Assembly: GCF_003425685.1 (NCBI RefSeq)
Contig: NZ_QJKM01000002.1
Span: 248,001-312,000, forward strand
Direction of reading: 5' to 3'
Length of the DNA: 64,000 bases
Source of the DNA: Rhizobium terrae
Lineage (GTDB): Bacteria > Pseudomonadota > Alphaproteobacteria > Rhizobiales > Rhizobiaceae
Part shown: piece after piece, positions 18,908 through 27,540 of the stretch
Numbering within the stretch: position 1 is the first letter of the stretch
Layout of the letters: each line of letters starts with the position of its first letter
Notes under the pieces: generated by a model
Seen by the model: only the letters and a program-made list of their open reading frames with translations
What the model was told of the DNA's origin: nothing
Database searches by the model: none
Translations under genes and position numbers: made by a program

Positions 18908-19903
18908 TTACTGATCCACCGCTGTCACGAACAGGACGTGCAGGTCTTTTTCCGGGGAAAAATCGGTCGCGCTCATCTCGAACGTCGTCGGACCGATCTT
19001 CTTGATGCCGGTACCGCAGAAGCTGACGTAATCCTGCTCCCGTCCCTTGTCGATCGTCAGCTTGAACTTGCCGATCGAACCACCCCAGTTGGCGCCGGTG
19101 GTCAGGATGTAGGAAACCCATTGCTCGGTATAGTTCGGACCGGACTTGCCGGCCGCGGCCTCGAGCTTGGCGGCCGTCTTCATGAACGGCTGGTCGATGC
19201 AGTAGCGCTCAACATAATCCTTGTGGTTGGGGCCCGGCTTGCCCTGGTCGACGAAGGTCATGGCCACGGTACCGCCGACGCTCGGCTTGTAGCGGTGACT
19301 GACGCGGACCGGCTTGCCTGCGGGAAATTTCGTTTTCCACCAATAGGCGGAGCGCAGCGTCCAGGCGGGCGTAATATCCTCCTGCCAGCCTTTGCCAGCG
19401 TCGTAACGGTCGATATAGACGAGGCCCTTGGCGATCCAGTCGGCCTTGACGTCGGCCGGCAGCGACTTGAGCGCCTCGCGCGTCTTTTCGCTGTAGGGCA
19501 GAAGCGGGATATTGCGCTTCGAAAATTCCTCGGTGCGGTCGATGCCGACGGCGATCACCCGCTGCTGCAGTTCCGGCTTGATCTGCCGGCTGTCCTGCAC
19601 CACCGAGAAACCGAGGAAGTTGTCGCTTTCGGCATCGCCCATGGCGATGTCGCTTTGCGAGCCGCCGACGATGTCCGGCATCGGAAAGGCAATGATGCTC
19701 TCGACATCCTTGTCGCCGGTGTTCCTGAACACGTAGTCGACCAGCACTTCCTCACGCGAGATATAGAGCTCTTCCTCCTCCATGGCGACGTCGGAAGTCT
19801 GGACGTAGATCAGCCCCCCGGTGGTCAGCTCTGCGGTCGTGTCGTTCGCCAAGACGTTCGATGCCGCCAACAAAAACCCGCCGATCAGCAAGGTCCATCG
19901 CAT
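18908..19903 (-). CDS. exported DUF4424 family protein
   Basis: A protein of 331 residues with an N-terminal signal peptide (MRWTLLIGGFLLAASNVLA, cleavage before NDTTAEL). The mature part has blocks such as GGLIYVQTSDVAMEEEELYI and EEVLVDYVFRNTGDKD, then FPMPDIVGG, and a C-terminal FKLTIDKGREQDYVSFCGTG. This pattern I recall as DUF4424, of unknown function, probably periplasmic. It converges with dxs; the 207 bases between them hold no convincing gene. The promoter side faces the chemoreceptor gene, separated by a terminator. Confidence 0.72.
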   Translation of the reverse strand: MRWTLLIGGFLLAASNVLANDTTAELTTGGLIYVQTSDVAMEEEELYISREEVLVDYVFRNTGDKDVESIIAFPMPDIVGGSQSDIAMGDAESDNFLGFSVVQDSRQIKPELQQRVIAVGIDRTEEFSKRNIPLLPYSEKTREALKSLPADVKADWIAKGLVYIDRYDAGKGWQEDITPAWTLRSAYWWKTKFPAGKPVRVSHRYKPSVGGTVAMTFVDQGKPGPNHKDYVERYCIDQPFMKTAAKLEAAAGKSGPNYTEQWVSYILTTGANWGGSIGKFKLTIDKGREQDYVSFCGTGIKKIGPTTFEMSATDFSPEKDLHVLFVTAVDQ

Positions 19904-19960
19904 ATCTATCCCTCCAGCGCTTGAGCCCGGCGGACGATAGACCGGTTTGATGAAACAGAG

Positions 19961-19992
19961 AAGGCAGGCCGGGGGGTCTTCCGGCCTGCCTT
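19961..19992 (-). terminator. perfect 12-bp hairpin after the chemoreceptor gene
   Basis: AAGGCAGGCCGG at 19961-19972 pairs perfectly with 19981-19992 around an 8-base loop. It sits 24 bases beyond the stop of the minus-strand chemoreceptor gene. The U-run after the stem is weak (CTCTGTTTC). Confidence 0.75.
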
Positions 19993-20015
19993 CAAGGATT
20001 CCGTGCGCAGTCGGA

Positions 20016-21956
20016 TCAGAATTCCGACCACTCTTCCTTCACCGCAGCCGCACTGGCCGTCTTGCCGGAAAAGGCGCGGGCGACGGTGGAGCGGAGAGCA
20101 TTGGCGGGCGACGCAACCGGACGGGTTTCAGCCGACGCGGCAACCGGGCGCGATGCGCGGGACGCCGTCGCATCGCCGAGGTTGAACTGCCTGATCAGCG
20201 CATCGAGCGCATGCGCCTCCTGGGCAAGCTTGTGGCTTGCGGCATTCTGCTCTTCCACCATGGCGGCATTCTGCTGGGTGCCCTGGTCGAGGTTGTTGAC
20301 GGAGGAGTTGATCTCCTGCAGACCCGTCGACTGTTCCCGGGTGGAAATCACGATGGCGTTCAAGTGCTCGTTGATCTGCTGCACTTCGCCGACGATCGCC
20401 TGCAGCGCCTCACCGGTTTCGCCGACCAAGGCGACGCCGGCATCCACCTGCTGGCTGGACGTGGTGATGAGCGCCTTGATCTCCTTGGCGGCGTTCGCGG
20501 ATCGCTGGGCGAGTTCGCGGACTTCCTGGGCGACGACGGCAAAACCCTTGCCGGCATCACCGGCGCGGGCCGCCTCGACACCCGCGTTCAAGGCGAGCAG
20601 GTTGGTCTGGAAGGCGATGTCGTCGATGACCGAGATGATGTTGATGATCTCGCCGGACGACTTGGAGATCTCCTCCATGGCGGAAACGGCGCGACGCACC
20701 ACATCGCCGGACTTTTCCGCACCGATGCGGGCCCGCTCGACGCGCTGGCCCACATCTTCGGCACGGCGGGCGGATTCCTTGACCGTCGTCGTCACCTCTT
20801 CGAGAGCCGCAGCGGTCTCTTCGACGGCGGCGGCCTGCTGTTCGGTGCGGCGGCCGAGATCATCGGCAGCGGCGCGGATTTCGCCGGCGCCGGCATTGAT
20901 CGCCGATGCATTCTCGCCGACGGCCCGGAGGGCCGATTGCAGGCGGCCGAGCGCCTGGTTGAAATCCGTGCGCAGGCGGTCGAGACGGTCGGCGAACGGC
21001 CTTTCGAGACGGTAGGCGACGTCGCCATTGGCAAGGTTGGCCAGGCCGGTCGCCAGCGAATCGATGGCAAATTCGATATCCGCCGCTTCGCGCGCCTTTT
21101 CCGCATCATGGGCGAGGCGCTCGCGCTCCGTCGTCTCGCGGAGAGCATCCGCATCGCGGGCAAGCAACTGCTTTTCGATCGCCGCATTCTTGAAGACGGC
21201 GACGGCCTTAGCCATGCGGCCGACTTCGTCGGTGCGATCGAGCGCCGGAACGTCGATATCGTGCTTGCCGCCGGCAAGCTGGGTCATCGCATCGGTCATG
21301 CCGACGATCGGGGCGACGATGGCCCCCGACAGGGCCCAGACGAGCGCCGCAGCGATAAGGCCGGCGATGCCGCCGCCGAAGAGCAGGGTCAGCAACAGGT
21401 CGTTATGCGCCTGAGCCTGCGCATTCGCCATGCCGGTCGAAAGGTCGAGCGCCTGCTTCTTGATCTTGGCGGCCGCGTCTCGGAAGCCATCAAGCTGTCC
21501 CTTGGCCTGGTTGCGGCCGATCTCGATGACTTCCTCGATCGGCTTGCTGGTATTCCTGCGCGCGTCGAGCTGCGGCACGGTGAGCTGGTTGTGGAAGACA
21601 TCGGCCGCAGCACGCATGGCATCCAGCGAGGCGAGGATCTCCGGGGCGCCGGCGGCGGCCTTCTTTGCCGCATCGATCGCGGCAATCATCTTCTCGCGAT
21701 TGTTGAAGACGTCGTTATAGGTGCTGTCGCTCTTGAAGAGCAGAAAGCCGCGCTGGTTGACGGCCTGTTCCAGCATCGCCTCGAGCGCGTTGTCCACCTG
21801 CGCGAGGATCGTCTGCGAAACGACCTGCTGAGCGGAAGAACGGCTCGATTTCAGCGCCTGCCAGTAGACGCCAGCGGATGCCAGAAGGCAGACCGACATC
21901 AAGGCGGCGAACGTGATGATCAATTTCTTGTTCAAAGAAAGATTCTTGAGTGACAT
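20016..21956 (-). CDS. methyl-accepting chemotaxis protein
   Basis: A chemoreceptor of 646 residues from the start [20 protein letters not shown]; an upstream in-frame start at 22004 is less likely. TM1 spans about 12-30, a helical periplasmic sensor about 35-185, and TM2 about 190-215 ([20 protein letters not shown]). HAMP segments and the MCP signalling domain follow, with the hairpin tip [17 protein letters not shown] near 500. The protein ends EEWSEF, resembling the W-x-x-F CheR/CheB-docking pentapeptide. Ligand unknown. It is transcribed alone, divergent from tlyA. Confidence 0.95.
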   Translation of the reverse strand: MSLKNLSLNKKLIITFAALMSVCLLASAGVYWQALKSSRSSAQQVVSQTILAQVDNALEAMLEQAVNQRGFLLFKSDSTYNDVFNNREKMIAAIDAAKKAAAGAPEILASLDAMRAAADVFHNQLTVPQLDARRNTSKPIEEVIEIGRNQAKGQLDGFRDAAAKIKKQALDLSTGMANAQAQAHNDLLLTLLFGGGIAGLIAAALVWALSGAIVAPIVGMTDAMTQLAGGKHDIDVPALDRTDEVGRMAKAVAVFKNAAIEKQLLARDADALRETTERERLAHDAEKAREAADIEFAIDSLATGLANLANGDVAYRLERPFADRLDRLRTDFNQALGRLQSALRAVGENASAINAGAGEIRAAADDLGRRTEQQAAAVEETAAALEEVTTTVKESARRAEDVGQRVERARIGAEKSGDVVRRAVSAMEEISKSSGEIINIISVIDDIAFQTNLLALNAGVEAARAGDAGKGFAVVAQEVRELAQRSANAAKEIKALITTSSQQVDAGVALVGETGEALQAIVGEVQQINEHLNAIVISTREQSTGLQEINSSVNNLDQGTQQNAAMVEEQNAASHKLAQEAHALDALIRQFNLGDATASRASRPVAASAETRPVASPANALRSTVARAFSGKTASAAAVKEEWSEF

Positions 21957-22098
21957 AAGGGGGCTTCCGCTCTCCGATGAAACAGCGCTTCGGGTTTCCT
22001 CCAAGCAGGAGAGAATCCCAACATGATTAAAATTTTATTGAGTTCGGCGACCGGCAGCGGAGGTTTCCAACTCCATTAAAAGCTTGCACGAAGGGGCG

Positions 22099-22875
22099 AT
22101 GGCGGGCATTGACTGCGGCATGTCCTCAGCTTCCGAACACCAACGCCTGGATCAGCTTCTCGTCTCGCTCGACTTGGTCGCGAGCCGCGCCCGCGCCCGA
22201 GACGCGATCACGCGCGGCACCGTCACCGTCAACGGCCGCGTCGTCACCAAGCCGAGCCTTGCCTTTCCGCCCGATGCGGCGATCGCCATCGACGACCCCG
22301 CGCAGGAGTATGTGTCGCGCGCGGCGCTGAAGCTCGTGGCGGCGCTCGACCATTTTAAGCTCGATCCGGCCGGGCACGACTGTCTCGACATCGGCGCCTC
22401 CACCGGCGGCTTCACCGAAGTGCTGGTCATGCGCGGTGCCGGGCACGTGACGGCAATCGATGTGGGGCACGGGCAGATGCATCCGCGCCTGACCGCCGAC
22501 GCACACGTGACCAATATCGAAGGCCTGAACGCGCGTTATCTGAACGCCGAGGACTATGGCGAGCGAGAAATCACCTTCATCGTTTCCGACGTCTCGTTCA
22601 TCTCGCTGAAGCTTGCGCTGGCGCCGGCGCTTGAACTCGCCGAACCGGGCGCGTTCTGCGTGCTGCTCGTCAAACCGCAATTCGAGGCCGGGCGCGACGC
22701 GATCAGCAAGGCAGGGCTTTTGAAGGAACCCGAGACCGCACCACGGGTGGCCGCCGAACTAGAGCGCTGGCTGGCGGAAGACATGGGCTGGAAAAGCCTC
22801 GGCCTGATCCCCTCGCCGATCACCGGCGGCGACGGCAACCAGGAGTTCTTGCTTGCGGGGCGGAAGCCGGAATGA
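22099..22875 (+). CDS. tlyA: TlyA family rRNA 2'-O-methyltransferase
   Basis: A protein of 258 residues combining an N-terminal S4 RNA-binding domain (QRLDQLLVSLDLVASRARAR, TVNGRVVTKPS) with an FtsJ-like methyltransferase (DCLDIGASTGGFTEVLVMRG near 100-120, VSDVSFISLKLALAP, LVKPQFEAGRD). TlyA proteins 2'-O-methylate cytidines in rRNA; some are also annotated as haemolysins for historical reasons. The ATG at 22099 follows GAAGGGGC; a second ATG at 22120 (MSSASEHQRLD) is also possible. Its stop overlaps the next RNA methyltransferase by four bases (ATGA). Confidence 0.93.
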   Translation: MAGIDCGMSSASEHQRLDQLLVSLDLVASRARARDAITRGTVTVNGRVVTKPSLAFPPDAAIAIDDPAQEYVSRAALKLVAALDHFKLDPAGHDCLDIGASTGGFTEVLVMRGAGHVTAIDVGHGQMHPRLTADAHVTNIEGLNARYLNAEDYGEREITFIVSDVSFISLKLALAPALELAEPGAFCVLLVKPQFEAGRDAISKAGLLKEPETAPRVAAELERWLAEDMGWKSLGLIPSPITGGDGNQEFLLAGRKPE

Positions 22876-24128
22876 GTGTGGAAACCGTCAGGATCGCGCG
22901 GCTCGGTGCGCAGGGTCACGGCGTCGTCGAAGGCGACCAAGGAGGAATCAAAGGGCCGATCTATGTGCCTCATACGCTGCCGGGCGAGACGGTGGCGATC
23001 GCCCGCAACGGCACGCATGGCGCGCTGATCTCGATTTCGGAACCCTCGCCGGACCGCATTGCGCCGCTCTGTCGCCATTTCGACCCGGATCGCGATGCCT
23101 GCGGCGGCTGTTCGCTGCAACATCTCGCGGACATGCCCTATCATGCCTTCAAGCGTCAGCTCGTCGTCGATGCCCTCGCTTCCAAGGGCATGACACCGGA
23201 GGTCCACGACCTCGTCACCTGCCATCCGGGGGAAAGGCAGCGGCTGGTGTTTTCGGCTCGCCAGACGGAGAAGGAATTCCTGCTCGGCTTCAACCGCGCC
23301 GAAACCAACCACATCATCTCCATCGAGGAATGTCCGATCGCCTCGCCGGGTATCGTGGCGCGACTCGAGGCAATCCGGGCAGTTGGAAAATCATTGGCGG
23401 CGGGTTCGGAAACGTTTCGCGTCGCGGTGCTCGAAACGCTTTCCGGCCTCGATCTCGCCGCCGAGGGGCTGAAGCCGCTCTCCGACAAGCAGCGCCGCGC
23501 GGTGACCGAAACCGTGCTTACGCTGAGAGGCATCGCCCGCGTTTCCGTCAACGGCGAGATCGTCATCGAGCCGCAGAAGCCGCTGATCGATTTCGGCGGC
23601 GTCAAGGTTTCGCCGCCGCCCGGAAGCTTCACCCAGGCGACGAAGCGAGCCGAGGAAGCGATGTCGGAGCTGGTGCTTTCGCATGTGGCGAAGGCCAAGC
23701 GGGTGCTCGATCTCTTTGCCGGCTCTGGAACCTTCTCGCTGCGGCTGGCGCGCGGTGCCAAGGTGCATGCGGTCGAAGGCGAGGAAAAACCTCTAAAGGC
23801 GCTCGATCTCGCAGCCCGCAGCACGCAGGGTCTGAAGCCCGTAACCGTCGAGAAGCGCGACCTCTTCCGGAGGCCGATGATGGTGTCAGAGTTCAAGAAT
23901 TACGATGCCGTCGTCTTCGATCCGCCGCGCGCGGGCGCGGAGGCACAGATGAAGGAACTCGCCCGTTCCACCATCAAAACCGTCGCGGCGGTGAGCTGCA
24001 ATCCCGTCACGCTCGCCCGCGACCTGAGAATCCTCATCGACGGCGGCTACAGGATCAAATCCGTAACGCCGATCGACCAGTTCCTCTGGTCTGCGCATGT
24101 GGAAGCCGTAGCGCTCCTGGAAAAATAG
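22872..24128 (+). CDS. class I SAM-dependent 23S rRNA (uracil-5-)-methyltransferase, RlmD/RumA-like
   Basis: A protein of 418 residues. It has an N-terminal TRAM-like region and an iron-sulfur cluster motif (CRHFDPDRDACGGCSLQHL, about 75-93, with a later Cys in EECPIAS). The Rossmann methyltransferase domain follows (VLDLFAGSGTFSLRLARGA near 278). The catalytic cysteine is in AVSCNPVTLARDL near 376, and the substrate-binding FDPPRAGAE precedes it. It modifies a uridine in rRNA (or tRNA). Translational overlap with tlyA suggests an RNA-modification operon. The exact target position is not determinable from sequence. Confidence 0.9.
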   Translation: MSVETVRIARLGAQGHGVVEGDQGGIKGPIYVPHTLPGETVAIARNGTHGALISISEPSPDRIAPLCRHFDPDRDACGGCSLQHLADMPYHAFKRQLVVDALASKGMTPEVHDLVTCHPGERQRLVFSARQTEKEFLLGFNRAETNHIISIEECPIASPGIVARLEAIRAVGKSLAAGSETFRVAVLETLSGLDLAAEGLKPLSDKQRRAVTETVLTLRGIARVSVNGEIVIEPQKPLIDFGGVKVSPPPGSFTQATKRAEEAMSELVLSHVAKAKRVLDLFAGSGTFSLRLARGAKVHAVEGEEKPLKALDLAARSTQGLKPVTVEKRDLFRRPMMVSEFKNYDAVVFDPPRAGAEAQMKELARSTIKTVAAVSCNPVTLARDLRILIDGGYRIKSVTPIDQFLWSAHVEAVALLEK

Positions 24129-24506
24129 TTATCTGTCGATGTCGAGGCGGCCGGTGCCGGGAACTCCGGAGCAGCGGCAACGCTCTCCGACACGACCGGG
24201 ACGGGCATCGCAGACGTAAGGCCGGCGACGGTCCATGCTCGGCGGCGGCGGTACGACGCAAACATAGTCATACCTACGACGATCGCGGTCCCAATCCCTG
24301 TCACGGTCTCTGTCGCGATCCCTGTCCCTGTCACGATCCCGCTCGTTGGGATTGATGATGATGCCGTTGGGACCGATTGTGACCGATGGACTTCTCTGCG
24401 CGAGTTCGATCGGCTTTCCGCTGGCGGAGAGCGAAAGCGTTTCTGCTCCGGCTGGTGCAATTCCGACCATGAAAACCAGCAAGCCCGACAAGATGCGATG
24501 CGTCAT
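24129..24506 (-). CDS. small secreted protein with an Arg-Asp dipeptide repeat
   Basis: A protein of 125 residues from the start MTHRILSGLLVFMVGIAPAGA, which is a signal peptide (cleavage after AGA). The mature part has SVTIGPNGIIINPNE, then about nine consecutive Arg-Asp units (one Trp-Asp), then a Cys- and Arg-rich tail (VCVVPPPPS, CDARPGRVGERCRCSG). I do not recognise the family; similar short secreted proteins occur in rhizobia. Its stop codon abuts that of the upstream convergent methyltransferase with no gap. The repeat is encoded by an imperfect 6-bp tandem array prone to slippage, so its length may vary between strains. Confidence 0.65.
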   Translation of the reverse strand: MTHRILSGLLVFMVGIAPAGAETLSLSASGKPIELAQRSPSVTIGPNGIIINPNERDRDRDRDRDRDRDRDWDRDRRRYDYVCVVPPPPSMDRRRPYVCDARPGRVGERCRCSGVPGTGRLDIDR

Positions 24507-24587
24507 CTTTTCCTCCCCTATATATGTTTGCAATCTAGCGCGACTTCAGAAGAAAAGAAGACGTATTTTTTCTTTTATGCGAGGAAG

Positions 24588-25346
24588 TTAACGGCGCAGG
24601 AACGCCTCGAAGGCGGCGCGCGCCTCGGCACTTCGCAGCTGCGCGGAAAAATGCAGAAGTTCCTCGTCCATGCGGGCGAGAACGGCATCGCGCGGGCCGC
24701 GCACCAGGTCGCGGGCGATCTTCAGCGCCTGGGGCGGCTTCTTCGCAAGGCTTGCCGCCAGCGCGAGCGTTTCGGCCTCGACCGCCTGGGGTTCGACGAT
24801 CTTCCAGATGACGCCGGCATCGAACGCAGCTTCGGCGGAAAAACCTTCGCCCGCCACCAGCATGGCGAAGGCGCGCTGATGGCCCATCACCTTCGGCGCG
24901 AGCAGGCTGGAGGCTGCTTCCGGCACTAGCGCAAGATCGACGAAGGGCGTCCTGAACAGGCTGCGGGCGGAGGCAATTGTCATGTCGCAATGCAGGTTGA
25001 GGGTCGTGCCGATGCCGATCGCCAGGCCATCGACGCCCGAAACCAGTGGCTTTTCGGCCAGCGCCAGCGCCTTGATGAAGACGGCCGCGGCAGGAGGTTC
25101 CTTGGAGCCCGACATAGCATAGGTAAGGAAGTCGCCCATGTCGTTGCCGGCCGAAAAACAGCCTTCCGTACCGAGGAAGGCGACGGCGCGGATGCCCGCA
25201 TCGCCGTTCGCCTCTTGCAGCGCCGCCGTCATGCGGTTGTACATGGCGGAGGTGATGGCATTCTTCTTTTCCGGCCGGTTGAAGCGGATGACCATCACAC
25301 CCGGTTGGGCTTCAGGGCGTTCGACGAGGATATGGGTGTCGCTCAC
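24588..25346 (-). CDS. enoyl-CoA hydratase/isomerase family protein
   Basis: A crotonase-fold protein of 252 residues. Visible blocks are VIRFNRPEKKNAITSAMYN, AVAFLGTEGCFSAGNDMGDF (first oxyanion-hole segment, about 58-76), GVDGLAIGIGTTLNLHCDM (second oxyanion hole) and LALVPEAASSLLAPKVMG, which carries a Glu. The Glu arrangement and the GNDMGDF block resemble the Delta3,Delta2-isomerase branch as much as true hydratases. It acts in fatty-acid or related acyl-CoA beta-oxidation. It is 11 bases downstream of the acyl-CoA dehydrogenase and must be co-transcribed with it. Confidence 0.9.
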   Translation of the reverse strand: MSDTHILVERPEAQPGVMVIRFNRPEKKNAITSAMYNRMTAALQEANGDAGIRAVAFLGTEGCFSAGNDMGDFLTYAMSGSKEPPAAAVFIKALALAEKPLVSGVDGLAIGIGTTLNLHCDMTIASARSLFRTPFVDLALVPEAASSLLAPKVMGHQRAFAMLVAGEGFSAEAAFDAGVIWKIVEPQAVEAETLALAASLAKKPPQALKIARDLVRGPRDAVLARMDEELLHFSAQLRSAEARAAFEAFLRR

Positions 25347-25357
25347 GAAGAACTCCT

Positions 25358-27151
25358 TCAGGCCAGAACCGCACGGGCAGCTTCGAGGCTTGCTGCTCCG
25401 GAAACGACGCGGTCCTTCAGGGCGGAGGTCTCTGCCAACAGATTTTCCGCCATGAAGCGGCAGAGCGCGATGCGCTTGTCCACCTTGCCGTCGCCGGTAT
25501 CGGCAAGCCCTCCCTTGGCGAGATAACAGCCGGTCAGCACCAGGCCGAAAAGCCGCTGATAGGCGGTGGCGCCGGCCAGTGCGTCAACGGCCCTGCCGGC
25601 GGACTGCACCTCCAGCAGCCAGTTGGTGGCGGTCTCCAAAGCGGCGATAGCTGCCTTCAACCGGTCGCTCGTTTCACCGAACGCGGGCAGATTGGACGTG
25701 GAGACGCGGTCGGCAATCTCCCTGAGCTCGCCTATGAAACCACGCATCTGCTCGCCGGAGGAGAGCGGCAGCTTGCGGGTGACGAGGTCGATCGCCTGGA
25801 TGCCGTTGGTGCCTTCGTAGATCGGTGCGATGCGGGCGTCACGAAGATAGCGGGCTGCCCCCGTCTCCTCGATGAAGCCCATGCCGCCATGCACCTGGAT
25901 GCCGAGCGATGCGACATCGACGCCGATATCGGTGGCGAAGGATTTGGCGACCGGCGTCAGAAGCGCGGCGCGCTCGGCCCAGTGGCGGGCTTCGTCGCCT
26001 TCGGTGTGATGCGACATATCGGTCGCATAGGCGCAGGCATAGCAGATGGCTCTCGCCCCTTGGGTCAGGGCCTTCATGGTGATCAGCGTGCGGGCGATAT
26101 CCGGATGCTCGATGATCGGGCTCATGCCCTCCCTTTGGCCCGAACCGGACCAGCCGGGCGCCCTGCCTTGGGTGCGCTCCTGGGCGTAGGCGATCGCCTT
26201 CTGCGTGGCGGCTTCGGCGATCGCCACGCCCTGCATGCCGACCGCCAAGCGGGCATTGTTCATCATCGTGAACATACAGGCCAGCCCCTTGTTCTCCTCG
26301 CCGACCAGCCAGCCGATCGCGCCCTTTTCATCGCCAAACTTGCCGTCGCCATAGATCATGGTACAGGTCGGCGATCCATGGATGCCGAGCTTGTGTTCGA
26401 TCGAATGGCAGAAGACATCGTTGCGGGCACCGAGCGAGCCATCGTCTTCGACGAGGAATTTCGGTACCAAAAACAGCGAAATGCCTCGCGTGCCGGCCGG
26501 CGCATCGGGGAGCCGGGCCAGCACGAGGTGGATGATGTTATCGGCAGCATCGTGCTCGCCCCAGGTGATGAAAATCTTCTGGCCGAAGATGCGATAGGTG
26601 CCGTCGTCACGGCGTTCCGCGCGGGTCTTGAGCACGCCGAGATCGGAGCCGGCATGCGGCTCGGTCAGGTTCATGGTGCCGGTCCACTCGCCGGAGACCA
26701 TCTTTTCAAGGTATTTCGACTTCAGCGCGTCGCTGCCGTGAGCGACCAGCGCCTCGATGGCGCCCATGGTCAAAGTCGGAGCCAGTGCGAAAGCCATCGA
26801 GGCCGAATTCCACATTTCGAGCGCGGCGACATTCAGCATGTGCGGCAGGTTCTGGCCGCCGAATTCTTCCGGCGCGGTCAACCCGTTCCAGCCGCCTTCC
26901 CGCCAGTGGCGGTAAAGGTCCGGCCAACCATCCGGCGTCTTCACCTCGCCGTCCCCCAGGCGGGCACCCTGCTTGTCGCCGATCTCCCCGAGCGGCGCCA
27001 TCTCGTTGCCGGCGAAACGGCCGGCCTCCTCCAGGATCGCCTCGACGAGGTCCGTGCTCAGGTCGCCGAAACGGCCGATCTCGACCGCTTCCGCCAAGCC
27101 AGCCACATGGTTGAGCGTAAACGCAATCTCTTCGACCGGTGCCTTGTACAT
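25358..27151 (-). CDS. acyl-CoA dehydrogenase (large, about 600-residue FadE-like type)
   Basis: An FAD flavoprotein of 597 residues. It has the N-terminal extension and C-terminal domain of the phenylalkyl/DMSP-type acyl-CoA dehydrogenases. Visible are MNLTEPHAGSDLGVLKTRAE (FAD and substrate loop), GQKIFITWGEHD, and the GGMGFIEETGAARYLRDARI segment with IAPIYEGTNGIQAIDLV near the catalytic region. It catalyses alpha,beta-dehydrogenation of an acyl-CoA, passing electrons to ETF. A strong AGGAGGGA ribosome site precedes the ATG. A 16-bp dyad resembling LiuR/MerR-type sites lies 68 bases upstream. It forms an operon with the crotonase-fold gene. Confidence 0.95.
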   Translation of the reverse strand: MYKAPVEEIAFTLNHVAGLAEAVEIGRFGDLSTDLVEAILEEAGRFAGNEMAPLGEIGDKQGARLGDGEVKTPDGWPDLYRHWREGGWNGLTAPEEFGGQNLPHMLNVAALEMWNSASMAFALAPTLTMGAIEALVAHGSDALKSKYLEKMVSGEWTGTMNLTEPHAGSDLGVLKTRAERRDDGTYRIFGQKIFITWGEHDAADNIIHLVLARLPDAPAGTRGISLFLVPKFLVEDDGSLGARNDVFCHSIEHKLGIHGSPTCTMIYGDGKFGDEKGAIGWLVGEENKGLACMFTMMNNARLAVGMQGVAIAEAATQKAIAYAQERTQGRAPGWSGSGQREGMSPIIEHPDIARTLITMKALTQGARAICYACAYATDMSHHTEGDEARHWAERAALLTPVAKSFATDIGVDVASLGIQVHGGMGFIEETGAARYLRDARIAPIYEGTNGIQAIDLVTRKLPLSSGEQMRGFIGELREIADRVSTSNLPAFGETSDRLKAAIAALETATNWLLEVQSAGRAVDALAGATAYQRLFGLVLTGCYLAKGGLADTGDGKVDKRIALCRFMAENLLAETSALKDRVVSGAASLEAARAVLA

Positions 27152-27218
27152 GATGCTCCCTCCTCGCGGGCGCTCGCAGCCCTTGCCGATTCCATTCGAC
27201 CGGCATCCTCACCTGCTT

Positions 27219-27234
27219 TTTACGTAAACGTAAA
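27219..27234. promoter_or_regulatory. operator-like dyad upstream of acyl-CoA dehydrogenase (LiuR/MerR-type)
   Basis: TTTACGT and ACGTAAA flank a 2-base centre (AA). I recall this pattern as typical of the MerR-family regulator LiuR, which controls branched-chain amino acid and fatty acid degradation genes in proteobacteria. It lies 68 bases before the acyl-CoA dehydrogenase start, inside its likely promoter. Confidence 0.6.
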
Positions 27235-27540
27235 TGCGCTTGTCAACGTCCGTTCTCGAAGGCCGACTGCATGTCGTCTCCCTCGTCGCTTGCGGGAATG
27301 TCGGCAAGCGCTACGTTCCGGGATGCCGGAAGATCGCCATCGATCCGATCGGCTGCGATGATAGCCCTGGATTGCCCTGGATTGGTTGCGGCATTCCTCC
27401 TCGAAAGACATATAAATAGTCTCCATCTGCCGGAACGAACGGTCAATATTGCAGATTGAACATCGACCTGCGAGGGCTTCTTCCGCTTTAGAGAATCTTG
27501 TTGAAACGAGCGTTATACAAGAGGCTTATGGAGTGACCGC
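27235..27540. other. intergenic region with no convincing gene
   Basis: Between the operator-like dyad and zntB I see no supported gene. A 10-base direct repeat (CCCTGGATTG, near 27365-27390) and an AT-rich stretch near 27410 are present. Short frames on both strands lack recognisable protein features. Confidence 0.5.

Noticed and set aside
19947-21953. 668-codon open frame opposite the chemoreceptor gene (also 46143-47954, 25889-27361, 3978-5606, 1618-2781, 50079-51521, 41993-43534)
   Set aside because: Long antisense frames are expected in high-GC DNA opposite real genes. None shows a recognisable domain, ribosome site or independent context.
27311-27394. 27-codon minus-strand ORF with AGGAGG directly before its ATG
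   Set aside because: The ribosome site is only one base from the ATG, the peptide has no features, and it ends quickly.
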